From UBA9980 sp964436235 (GTDB lineage Bacteria; Muiribacteriota; UBA9980): 18,229 nt of DNA. The translations under genes and the position numbers were made by a program. This document shows positions 5,731 through 13,725 of the stretch, piece by piece. The notes below the pieces were generated by a model that worked only from the letters and a program-made list of their open reading frames with translations, searched no databases and was not told where the DNA came from. The stretch covers positions 1-18,229 of the forward strand of contig CAYTCW010000091.1 in the NCBI GenBank assembly GCA_964436235.1, given 5' to 3'. The first letter of the stretch is position 1, and each line of letters begins with the position of its first letter.

Positions 5731-6921
5731 TCAGCGGCTGATGCGATAGCCCCATTTATGGCGGAGCGCATGAAAAGCGGTGTCGCGCACTTCGTCGTCC
5801 CAGTCTCTGAGGGCGCGCTGAAGATCGTCGATTACGGTCCGGCTGCTAATATTAGCCAGGCCTTTTACGGCGAGCCTTCTAAATTGCGGCAGGTTCTGCT
5901 CCCATAAAAACCAGACTAATTCGCTTTCACCGTCGTAATTATCAAAAAAAGTAAGCGCATAGGCGCAATTTAAACGCACGATATTAGCCGAATCTAAAAG
6001 CGCGGCTTTCAAAGGTAAGATTGCGCGGCGGTCTTTTAATTCGATAAATCCGAGAGCAGCCGCAGCACGGGGTTGTTCATCGATATCGCCGGTTACGATT
6101 TTTTTAAAAAATTCAAAAGTATCGGCGCGTTTATATTTTGCGACCGCCTCAACCGCTTCCTTTCTGACGGCGGGCGAAATATCGGTAAGCCCTCTGCCGA
6201 TAAGAGGGTTAAGCGCTTCATAAGGCTTGATGATTCCTAAGTAACGGCAGGCCGTCAGGCGCACGTCGGCGTTAGAATCGGTAATGCATCTAAGCAGTGG
6301 TTTTAATATGTAATCCGAATCGCCGAACTCGCCCATAGCGACCGCCGCATGAAGCCGCAGGAGCTCGTCTTCTGAAAGCACCGATACCATGAGTATTTCA
6401 AAAAAATTAGTAAAAGCCCTTTTATGAGATTTAATAAGCGGATGCATCGCATCGATTATATTATATTTTTGTTCGCGTCCGGTTTTTTTGAAAGCCTCGC
6501 GAAAGCCCATGACGGTATTTTCCTCCTCCGAAAAGGAGGCCAGAGCGAATATCATAGTCTCTAACACATCAGGCTTCGGTTCTATGACTATTCTTTCGAT
6601 AAGCGCCGGAACGCTTATTCGATCCATGGTATGTCCCAGACGCAAAAGGGCCTCAGCGGCCCGTTTGCGAACAAGATCAGAAGTATCGCCGAGAAGTTTT
6701 ACGATACGCGGCACGGCGGCTTCGGCGTCTTTATCTACAAATACTTTAAGCGCCGCGACGCGCTCGTTTTCCCACTTACTGTTAATGTAAAAATAAGCGT
6801 CGGCCAGTTCGCTGTCTGCGTGTGCCGGAGCCGGAAAAAAAGGCGCGGCGGCCGTAAATAAAATCAAGGCAGCCGCTGAAATTATTAATATAACGAATTT
6901 TTTAGATGTTTTATTTTTCAA
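5731..6921 (-). CDS. exported HEAT-repeat protein
   Basis: This 396-residue protein has a clear signal peptide: a basic start, a hydrophobic stretch at about 9-29, and a probable signal peptidase I site after AHA (35). The rest, from about 40 to 390, is a run of HEAT/PBS-lyase-type helical repeats, with recurrent patterns such as DLVRKRAAEALLRLG and a final ALRDWDDEVRDTAFHALR. Such solenoids bind other proteins; here the place of action is the periplasm or envelope, and the partner is unknown. The start codon is TTG at 6921, supported by GGAAAG about six bases upstream. It begins 21 bp after the aldolase gene, so the two are very likely one transcript, although no functional link to glycolysis is evident. 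Confidence 0.85.
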   Translation of the reverse strand: MKNKTSKKFVILIISAAALILFTAAAPFFPAPAHADSELADAYFYINSKWENERVAALKVFVDKDAEAAVPRIVKLLGDTSDLVRKRAAEALLRLGHTMDRISVPALIERIVIEPKPDVLETMIFALASFSEEENTVMGFREAFKKTGREQKYNIIDAMHPLIKSHKRAFTNFFEILMVSVLSEDELLRLHAAVAMGEFGDSDYILKPLLRCITDSNADVRLTACRYLGIIKPYEALNPLIGRGLTDISPAVRKEAVEAVAKYKRADTFEFFKKIVTGDIDEQPRAAAALGFIELKDRRAILPLKAALLDSANIVRLNCAYALTFFDNYDGESELVWFLWEQNLPQFRRLAVKGLANISSRTVIDDLQRALRDWDDEVRDTAFHALRHKWGYRISR

Positions 6922-6942
6922 TATTTCTTTCCGATTGTGAAG

Positions 6943-7872
6943 TTAGGCTTTATTTTCACAGCCTAATACTTTAATTTTACGGATTATAACCTGCTTTATA
7001 GCTTCGCGCGCCGGTCCTAAATACTTTCTGGGGTCGAATTCGCCGGGGCTTTCAACAAACACTTTACGGATGGCTCCGGTGAAAGCGAGACGCAGATCGG
7101 TGTCTATATTAACTTTACACACGTTAAACTTAGAAGCCGCGCGGGTTATCATATCTTCGGGAACGCCCTTTGAATCTTTGATCTGGGCGCCGTATTTATT
7201 GCAGATATCCACTAAATCCTGAGGCACCGAAGATGCGCCGTGTAAAACGAGCGGAACGCCGGGTATTTTTTTCTGTATTTCTAACAATCTGTCAAAATCG
7301 AGCTGAGCGTCGCCTTTAAACTTATACGCGCCGTGAGATGTGCCTATGGCTACCGCGAGCGAATCGCATCCGCTTCTTTCGACGAATTCTGCTGCCTGGT
7401 CAGGGTTTGTGAATATAGCGTCTTTAGCCGATACCGATATATTATCTTCGACGCCGGCGAGTTTACCAAGTTCAGCCTCTACTACCACGCCTTTATCGTG
7501 AGCGTAATCGACGACCTGTTTGGTGAGTTTTATATTATCTTCGAAAGAATGCTTCGAGCCGTCGATCATTACCGACGTAAAACCTCCGTCGATGCACTTT
7601 TTGCAAATATCAAAATCTTCGCCGTGATCTAAATGTAATACTATGGGGATATCTACTAATTCGGTAGCCGCTTTTACAAGATGGCTCAAAAATTCGTGGC
7701 GCGCGTACTTGCGGGCGCCTTCGGAAAACTGAAGTATCAACGGCGCTTTTAATTCTTTGCCGCCGTCGATTATACCCTGTATTATTTCCATGTTATTAAC
7801 GTTGAAACCGCCGATTGCATAACCTTCCTGCATGGCTTTTTTAAAAATTTCCCTTGAAGATACTAATGGCAT
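6943..7872 (-). CDS. fba: class II fructose-bisphosphate aldolase
   Basis: This enzyme is the zinc-dependent cytosolic aldolase that interconverts fructose 1,6-bisphosphate with dihydroxyacetone phosphate and glyceraldehyde 3-phosphate in glycolysis and gluconeogenesis. Visible residues are LHLDHG with catalytic Asp82 and zinc ligand His83, Glu134 in VEAELG, the zinc histidine His180 in GTSHGAYKF, and His211 in LHGASS. The length of 309 residues and the N terminus MPLVSSREIF fit the family. A related enzyme acting on tagatose bisphosphate is possible but less likely. ATG 7872 has a strong AGGAGG eight to ten bases upstream. A consensus promoter lies about 90 bp upstream, and HEAT, hydrolase and CLC genes follow closely. 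Confidence 0.94.
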   Translation of the reverse strand: MPLVSSREIFKKAMQEGYAIGGFNVNNMEIIQGIIDGGKELKAPLILQFSEGARKYARHEFLSHLVKAATELVDIPIVLHLDHGEDFDICKKCIDGGFTSVMIDGSKHSFEDNIKLTKQVVDYAHDKGVVVEAELGKLAGVEDNISVSAKDAIFTNPDQAAEFVERSGCDSLAVAIGTSHGAYKFKGDAQLDFDRLLEIQKKIPGVPLVLHGASSVPQDLVDICNKYGAQIKDSKGVPEDMITRAASKFNVCKVNIDTDLRLAFTGAIRKVFVESPGEFDPRKYLGPAREAIKQVIIRKIKVLGCENKA

Positions 7873-7961
7873 TAAAATGTCCTCCTCTATTTATTCCCTC
7901 GATAAGCGCGCAATATCTTTGCATGCTTTCTTACTTTTAGCAGTTATATTTCGGTTAGTAT

Positions 7962-7990
7962 ATATTAACAAATGCCGGCTTATATGTCAA
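7962..7990 (-). promoter_or_regulatory. sigma-70-type promoter of the fba operon
   Basis: On the minus strand TTGACA (7985-7990) is followed after exactly 17 bases by TAATAT (7962-7967). Transcription would start near 7955, giving a leader of about 80 nt before the fba ATG. It is well placed to drive fba and the three genes behind it. Confidence 0.8.
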
Positions 7991-8039
7991 TATAATTTGC
8001 GCCGGCTTTCGGCTTCTGTTTACGGCGGCATAATCCGGA

Positions 8040-8059
8040 CCGGCATTAATTTATGCCGG
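8040..8059 (-). terminator. hairpin after malQ, possible terminator
   Basis: CCGGCAT, a six-base loop and ATGCCGG form a perfect 7-bp stem 20 bp beyond the malQ stop. An overlapping outer pairing CGGCGGC (8023-8029) with GCCGCCG (8059-8065) is also possible. There is no T tract on the malQ side, so it is only a candidate. Several more GCCGGC words lie within 7970-8110. Confidence 0.4.
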
Positions 8060-8078
8060 CCGCCGTTTTAATCCCGAA

Positions 8079-9578
8079 TTAAAGCCGGCCGTATATCCGG
8101 CATAATTTTTTCAATCCGGCCGCCGTGACTGCCTTTAAATCTTTTGCGCCGTAGCGGTAACCCCAGTTTCCGCAAGCCTTGCCGGGCGTATTCATACGGG
8201 CGCGGTTATCTAAGCCCAGAATATCCTGCAGCGGCACTATGGCAAAAACCGCCGTAGAAGAAACTGCAAGTTTAATAAAAGCGTTGTGCACTTCAGATGC
8301 TTTACAATCGGCGTATTCGAGAACGCTTTTTTTTATGGCGGCCGCAAGCCCGTCAAACCAGCCGCGCGTAGTTTCATTATCGTGAGTTCCGCTATAAACC
8401 ACGCAGTTATGAGTAAAGTTATGCGGAAGATAGGCGTTATTGGTATCGGCCGAAAAAGCGAACTGCAGTATTTTCATTCCCGGAAAATTAAAATCGTCGC
8501 GCAGTTTTTCGACTTCAGGGGTAATTACCCCGAGGTCTTCGGCTATTATAGGAAGCTCGCCCATAAGGCGTTTCAGCGTTTCAAACATTTCGCGGCCTTT
8601 AGTTTTAACCCATCTTCCTTTAACCGCGGTTTTAGAGCCGGCCGACACTTCCCAGCATCCTTCAAATCCTCTGAAGTGATCGATTCTGATAATATCGACC
8701 ATGCGCAAAACTTCTTTGACGCGAAAAACCCACCAATCGAAACCGCGGCGTTCCAATTCGTCCCAGCGATATAAAGGATTGCCCCAGAGCTGTCCGTCTT
8801 TGCTGAAATAATCGGGCGGCACTCCGGCCACTACGGTAGGTTTTCCATTCGAATCCAGATGAAAAATTTCAGGATTGCTCCATGCGTCGGCGCTGTCGTA
8901 AGCCACGAATATGGGAATATCGCCGACGACCGATATGCCGAACTTATTGGCATAAGTTTTGACTTTAAGCCATTGTTTTATAAACAGATACTGTAAAAAT
9001 TTATGAAACTCATATTCGTCCTCGAGTTCTTTTTTCGCCTTTTCCAGCGCGGATTTTTCCCTGACTGCAAGCGCCTCCGGCCAATCGCACCATACCGCGC
9101 CGCCGTGTTTTTCTTTAAGCGCCATAAAGAGCGCAAAATTATCTAACCACAATTTTGAATCGGGACACGATATGAATTTGTTATAATCCGAAATAATTTC
9201 GGCATCCGGCTTTAACTTTTTAAAATTCGCGTACGCTTTTTTATAAAGAGAATATTTATAATTGATAACCGGACCGAAATCGACGCGCTCAGCCGGAAAT
9301 GGGGGGATATTTTTCAGATCTTCCTTCGAAAGAAGGCCGTCTTTTAAAAGTTCGTCCGGGCTTATTAAAAGCGGGTTTCCGGCTATAGCCGAAAAGCATG
9401 CGTAGGGAGAATCGCCGTAGCCGGTAGGGCCAAGCGGCATTATCTGCCACAATTTAGCGCCGCTTTTATGTAAAAAATCTATGAATTTATATATATTGCC
9501 GCCAAGATCTCCGATGCCGTAAGGACCGGGAAGCGAAGTCGGATGCATCAAAACGCCGAATGACCTTTTAAAACTCAT
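8079..9578 (-). CDS. malQ: 4-alpha-glucanotransferase (amylomaltase, GH77)
   Basis: This is a cytosolic enzyme that transfers alpha-1,4-glucan segments between maltodextrins with release of glucose, used in maltose and glycogen metabolism. The N-terminal HPTSLPGPYGIGDLG motif is typical of the family. The three catalytic acids are visible: nucleophile Asp300 in RIDHFRG, acid/base Glu347 in AEDLG, and Asp400 in GTHDNETT. Length (499) is standard for the short bacterial form. ATG 9578 has no clear Shine-Dalgarno sequence; a TATAAT at 9594-9599 (minus strand) would leave a leader of only about ten bases. It is divergent from the TPR/MORN gene and separated from fba by 206 bp that hold fba's own promoter. 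Confidence 0.95.
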   Translation of the reverse strand: MSFKRSFGVLMHPTSLPGPYGIGDLGGNIYKFIDFLHKSGAKLWQIMPLGPTGYGDSPYACFSAIAGNPLLISPDELLKDGLLSKEDLKNIPPFPAERVDFGPVINYKYSLYKKAYANFKKLKPDAEIISDYNKFISCPDSKLWLDNFALFMALKEKHGGAVWCDWPEALAVREKSALEKAKKELEDEYEFHKFLQYLFIKQWLKVKTYANKFGISVVGDIPIFVAYDSADAWSNPEIFHLDSNGKPTVVAGVPPDYFSKDGQLWGNPLYRWDELERRGFDWWVFRVKEVLRMVDIIRIDHFRGFEGCWEVSAGSKTAVKGRWVKTKGREMFETLKRLMGELPIIAEDLGVITPEVEKLRDDFNFPGMKILQFAFSADTNNAYLPHNFTHNCVVYSGTHDNETTRGWFDGLAAAIKKSVLEYADCKASEVHNAFIKLAVSSTAVFAIVPLQDILGLDNRARMNTPGKACGNWGYRYGAKDLKAVTAAGLKKLCRIYGRL

Positions 9579-9593
9579 TATTTAAACACCGCC

Positions 9594-9599
9594 ATTATA
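9594..9599 (-). promoter_or_regulatory. candidate -10 element of malQ
   Basis: A perfect TATAAT lies 15 bases upstream of the malQ ATG on the minus strand. The sequence 17 bases further (ATAAAT) is a poor -35. If used, the transcript would have a very short leader. Confidence 0.4.
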
Positions 9600-9676
9600 A
9601 TTTCTTGATTTTACTTATTTATATCATAAAAAAACCGGCTTGTAAATAAATTTTTATAACCATTTATTCAATTCTA

Positions 9677-9705
9677 TTGACAGCCGTCACTAATAATATT
9701 ATAAT
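9677..9705 (+). promoter_or_regulatory. consensus promoter for the TPR/MORN gene
   Basis: TTGACA (9677-9682), exactly 17 bases, TATAAT (9700-9705): both boxes match the sigma-70 consensus at every position. The expected transcription start, six to eight bases past the -10, falls at 9711-9713, on the ATG of the gene itself. Confidence 0.85.
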
Positions 9706-9711
9706 AAAATC

Positions 9712-11406
9712 ATGAATACTACCGTTGATGATAGCGCCGCGGACAAGCTATACGAAAGCCAATTTCAGATCGAATTAGCCTGCGAAGAGCGTAAAGCGAA
9801 AAACTATGCCTGCGCCGCGGAACTTTTCAGCCTGGCGATAGAACTTAACGGCGCGGCCGCAGAAGCGTATTTCGGCCGTGCCTCGGTTAATTTTATTATC
9901 GATAAAAAAGAATCCGCCCTCGTCGATTTTATTCTGGCGGCCGATAAAGACTATAAAAGATCGCAAAGCCTTTACTACGCGGCCCGCTGTGCATTAGCTT
10001 TAAACGACGGACAAAAAGCCGATTATTTTTTTGACTCTTTCATTCAAAAGCCTGAACTTCTTCAATCGCTTTGCGCTCCGCCGGCAGATATCAAAAAACT
10101 CCTCGAAGAGCTTTTAAAAGACGCGGCCAGTTTCGAACTATCCACGGCAAATTCCTTTGAAAGCGTCTCATCCGGAATCGATAAAAAAATCACACCTGAT
10201 TACTTAAATGAGCTGCTTTCGCAAATAGAATCAAAAATTAATGCAAACCCCCGCACGGCAATGGATTTATTTTTTCTAAAAGGCATGATACATATAATAA
10301 AAAACGAATATACCCTCGCGGTCAAAAGTATCAAGGGCGCAGAATTTTTATCGCTGATCAAAAACGCCGGAAGAAACGGCTCGAACTTATACGCGGTTTT
10401 TTTATCCGCGCTCTATTTTATAAATTCAAACTTCGGCCGGCTCAGAATCATCGAAGATATAAGCGAAAAAGAGCTTGCCGCTTCCGGCGCCGCAGCGCGC
10501 TTTATTTTTATATATCACCTCGCGCGCGAAGCGGTTTTATACAATGCCAACGCATCGAGCCGCGGTCCGCAGCCCTCGAAAAAAAAAGAAGAAACCGTAT
10601 TCGAAACGCGGAAAATATATAATGACAGCGGAAATTTAATAAAAAAAATTAAATTTAAAAACGGGAAGCGAATTCATTCTATCAGTTATAACGACGACGG
10701 TTCCGCTAAAGAAGGTAAATTTAACGAAACGAATCCGGAAATTCATGAAACCACCGAAGTTTTTTATGTTAACGGCCAGCTCGAAGGATGCGTTAAAACC
10801 TACCGCCGCAACGCAAAATCACAAAAATTTCTATATTCGAAAAATAATTATAAAAACGGAAGGCTGCATGGAAAATCGCAACTTTTCAGCGAAAGCGATC
10901 ACGCATTTATCACAAGCGAATTAATTTATGAAAACGGCGAATTAACCGAAGAGATAAATTACTCCCGCGAAGGTTCGTCGCTTATAAAAAAACACGAATT
11001 TTACGATGCCGATAAACTTATAAAAACGGCAGTATATAAAGATAACGTGATCCAATATATAAAAGAAATCGAATATAACGGCGGAGCGGCCGTCGAAAAA
11101 ATTTATCAACCGGGCGGGCCGTCCGGCACTTTTCTTAAAGAAATCAAAAACTTTTACCACGGCGAACTTTACGGCATCTGCCGGCAATATTATCCCGACG
11201 GTAAAACGGCTTGCGAAATACCATATAAAAAAGGGTTCATAACCGGTTATTTGCTTAAATACTATAAAAACGGAAAGCCGGCTTCGGCGGAATCGTTATA
11301 CGAAGACGATTACGAAGGCATCTGCGCCCGCTTGGACGAAAACGGCAATTTAACGAGTCTAAAGATATACGAATGCGACTTCGGGGACATACTGAAATCC
11401 CGTTAA
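9712..11406 (+). CDS. TPR and MORN-variant repeat protein
   Basis: This 564-residue protein has no signal peptide or membrane segment, so it is probably cytoplasmic. Residues of about 10-115 form helix pairs of tetratricopeptide type (for example AAELFSLAIELNGAAAEAYFGRA, shown here in part: AAELFSLAIELNG). The middle, to about 290, is helical without clear motif. From about 300 to 555 there are repeated beta-hairpin units of the MORN_2 / YwqK-like kind, with recurring NG, GxL and YxxGK patterns such as YYPDGKTAC and YYKNGKPAS. Both parts usually mediate binding; no catalytic motif is seen. There is no Shine-Dalgarno sequence, and the promoter implies a leaderless mRNA. Its TAA overlaps the TAA of the convergent sensor gene. 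The biological role is unknown. Confidence 0.8.
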   Translation: MNTTVDDSAADKLYESQFQIELACEERKAKNYACAAELFSLAIELNGAAAEAYFGRASVNFIIDKKESALVDFILAADKDYKRSQSLYYAARCALALNDGQKADYFFDSFIQKPELLQSLCAPPADIKKLLEELLKDAASFELSTANSFESVSSGIDKKITPDYLNELLSQIESKINANPRTAMDLFFLKGMIHIIKNEYTLAVKSIKGAEFLSLIKNAGRNGSNLYAVFLSALYFINSNFGRLRIIEDISEKELAASGAAARFIFIYHLAREAVLYNANASSRGPQPSKKKEETVFETRKIYNDSGNLIKKIKFKNGKRIHSISYNDDGSAKEGKFNETNPEIHETTEVFYVNGQLEGCVKTYRRNAKSQKFLYSKNNYKNGRLHGKSQLFSESDHAFITSELIYENGELTEEINYSREGSSLIKKHEFYDADKLIKTAVYKDNVIQYIKEIEYNGGAAVEKIYQPGGPSGTFLKEIKNFYHGELYGICRQYYPDGKTACEIPYKKGFITGYLLKYYKNGKPASAESLYEDDYEGICARLDENGNLTSLKIYECDFGDILKSR

Positions 11407-13604
11407 TTTTTATAAATCGGCATAGCTATACTGACGCGGGTGCCTTTACCGGTATCGCTTTCGATAATGAGCGAGCCGTTATTTTTAACGGCTAATTCGT
11501 GGCATAAAACCAAGCCTATGCCGCTTCCGCGCTCGCCTTCCGTACCCTCGGTGCAGAAAGTCGTATCTATATTAAAAAGTTTATCGAGCCTCTCGCGGGC
11601 TATTCCGACGCCGGTATCGCTTATACTCAATACGATATTTCCCGGCTGTTTATTTTCATCCGCCGTAACTTTAATAGTACCGCCGGGCCTGCTGAACTTA
11701 ACCGCGTTAGAAACTAAGTTGCGCAAAATAGTTTTAAACATATTTTCATCGCAATATAACTCCGCTTCTTCGCTGACCGACGCTTCGAACTTTAAATTTT
11801 TAAAAGCCGCCCGCTCGCTGAAAAGCTCAAAAACCTCTTTCACGCAGGTCGATATCGAAATTCTGGCCGCTGCCGGTTTTATATCGCCGGCGGCATTCAG
11901 CGTCCATTCGATAAGATTAATGAGTAAAGCGTAAGTCGAATCGGCGCAATTTTTAAGGCTGTATAAAAAATCCGTTTTTTCAGGTTCCTTCAACAGGTTG
12001 AAGTTCTTGATAAGGTAATCGAGAATGGACTGCAAAGTGCCTACACTCGAGCGCAGATCATTGGCCGTAATTTTTAAAAACCGGTCCTTGGTATGATTTA
12101 ATTTTTTAAATTCCTGCTCGCCTTCGATCTTATCGCTTATATCGCTTAACATAAAAACGACGGACGGAGAACCTTCGTAGTCTATAATATTAGCTGAAAG
12201 ATTTATCCAGTAATAGTTGTCTTCGACGTCCCTGAACCTGACTAAATGATCTTTTAAATATCCGTAATTATTAATTAATTTAAAAATTTCATCCCTGGCT
12301 TCGGCTTCCTTATAAAATATATCACCCTGACGGCCGGTTATAAATTCCTTCTTAACGCGGAATTTATTTTCAAAAACCTGATTGATAAATTTTAATTCGC
12401 GGCTTTTCAGATCGGTTATGGAAATAGGCATAGGATTATTTTCGACAAGAATTCTATAGCGCTCTTCGCTTTTAGCCAAGTTATCTTCGCTCGCCCGGCG
12501 GCTTGCGATTTCAGCCTTTAATTTCAAGTTGAGTTTATAAAAGAAAAACGCCACGGCGCCGACTAAAAGCGCTATAAGCGAAATAATGGCGATAGGCCAT
12601 AAATGATATACGACTTTAACTTTGATGGCGTCTTCATATAAAAAATCTTCCATCGCGTAATTTTCGTCAAGCAGGTTCTGCTTTTTATAAACGGCGGCGA
12701 TCTGGTTCCATCGTTCGGGCTTCGAATAACCGATCTGTATAACTTCGGGAATGACGTATTTTTTCATCTGCTCCGCTTCGAATTTCAAATGCGGTATGCT
12801 ATGACGGGTACTGTATTTACTAAAAATAAGCTGTATAATTTCATCGGCATTATTAAACGCATATATCCAGCCTTCGATAGAGGCGCGCTTGAATTTTTCA
12901 ACCGTATCCGGCTCTTTTTTAGCGAAGTCTCTGCCGGTAAAAAGCGTGTCGCCGTAAAAATCAATTCCGGCTTCTACGGGTGAAAAGATCCGGTATTCAA
13001 CTCCGGCGTTCTGAAGCAAAAAAGGTTCATCCGTCAAATAAGCCGTAATGGCGTCAATATCGCCTTTAATAAGCGGCTCGGGAGAATATGCGTGAGGATA
13101 TAAAATACATTTCGACATTGAAACGCCGAAACTCTGGAGATAAGTTATTATATCGGCGGATTGCGGCTCTATCATAAGTTTCTTTCCGCTAAGCTCCGCC
13201 GGAACAGCCGCCGACTTTTTAAGCGCTATCAGAACGGTGGCTGAATGTTGAAAAATAGGCGCTATAGCCACTATCGGCTTGCCCGAAGCGTGGTCGAGCA
13301 TGAGCGTCGAGGTGCCTATTCCGAAATGCGCCTTCGACTCTATAACGTCGTTTACCGGATCGTCGTTCTCGCCGGGTTCTACAAGAATTACATCCAGCCC
13401 CGCTTTTTTATATAGACCCTTTTCAATGGCGGCGTAATAACCCGCAAATTGAAATTGATGCTTCCACTTTAACTTTAAGACCACGCGCTTCGCTCCCGGA
13501 TCGCCGAAGGCAATGCCCGGTGAAGCCGCCATGAACGGAATATAAAAAAACAATACCGGCAGAAGAAATTTAACGAACTTTAAATATATAGTTTTCAAAT
13601 ACAT
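11403..13604 (-). CDS. NMT1-type binding domain, PAS, histidine-kinase-like sensor
   Basis: This membrane sensor of 733 residues has, in order: a signal/anchor at about 8-30; a periplasmic NMT1/THI5-like solute-binding domain (about 35-310, with LKWKHQFQFAGYY); a membrane segment near 333-355; a short coiled linker; a PAS domain (about 380-495); and a kinase region. The ATP-binding part is intact: N-box NLVSNAVKF (from 629), DTGVGI (663-668), GSGIGL (693-698). The H-box reads TANDLRSS, with Asn515 where the phospho-accepting histidine normally stands. The ligand is probably a small pyrimidine- or sulfonate-like solute, by family only. I chose ATG 13604 because AAGGTG lies seven bases before it; TTG 13610 is too near. 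No response regulator is adjacent. tonB ends 114 bp upstream. Confidence 0.85.
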   Translation of the reverse strand: MYLKTIYLKFVKFLLPVLFFYIPFMAASPGIAFGDPGAKRVVLKLKWKHQFQFAGYYAAIEKGLYKKAGLDVILVEPGENDDPVNDVIESKAHFGIGTSTLMLDHASGKPIVAIAPIFQHSATVLIALKKSAAVPAELSGKKLMIEPQSADIITYLQSFGVSMSKCILYPHAYSPEPLIKGDIDAITAYLTDEPFLLQNAGVEYRIFSPVEAGIDFYGDTLFTGRDFAKKEPDTVEKFKRASIEGWIYAFNNADEIIQLIFSKYSTRHSIPHLKFEAEQMKKYVIPEVIQIGYSKPERWNQIAAVYKKQNLLDENYAMEDFLYEDAIKVKVVYHLWPIAIISLIALLVGAVAFFFYKLNLKLKAEIASRRASEDNLAKSEERYRILVENNPMPISITDLKSRELKFINQVFENKFRVKKEFITGRQGDIFYKEAEARDEIFKLINNYGYLKDHLVRFRDVEDNYYWINLSANIIDYEGSPSVVFMLSDISDKIEGEQEFKKLNHTKDRFLKITANDLRSSVGTLQSILDYLIKNFNLLKEPEKTDFLYSLKNCADSTYALLINLIEWTLNAAGDIKPAAARISISTCVKEVFELFSERAAFKNLKFEASVSEEAELYCDENMFKTILRNLVSNAVKFSRPGGTIKVTADENKQPGNIVLSISDTGVGIARERLDKLFNIDTTFCTEGTEGERGSGIGLVLCHELAVKNNGSLIIESDTGKGTRVSIAMPIYKN

Positions 13605-13686
13605 AAACAATCACCTTAAACACTTTTTTAACTTATTAAATTTATTAATTACATCCGTCTATCTTAACCACTTAATCAATAATTTA

Positions 13687-13725
13687 TTTACTTATTATTC
13701 ATTTACTTATTTACTTATTTACTCA
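13687..13725. repeat. TTTACTTA iterations at the tonB 3' end
   Basis: TTTACTTA occurs at 13687, 13702 and 13710, with a variant TTTACTCA at 13718 that includes the tonB stop codon. On the minus strand the array reads as a series of stop codons. It looks like simple-sequence slippage in the gap between tonB and the sensor gene. Confidence 0.8.

Noticed and set aside
8022..8065. CGGCGGC...GCCGCCG followed by TTTT as a plus-strand terminator
   Set aside because: No plus-strand gene ends upstream of it, so it was kept only as a weak hairpin after malQ.
7970..8115. Cluster of GCCGGC words between fba and malQ
   Set aside because: The words are common in the GC-rich parts of this genome and show no regular spacing apart from the one hairpin listed.
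13605..13718. A promoter for the sensor gene in the gap after tonB
   Set aside because: Only weak AT-rich matches such as TTAAGA-17-TAAATT are present; they are not distinguishable from background.
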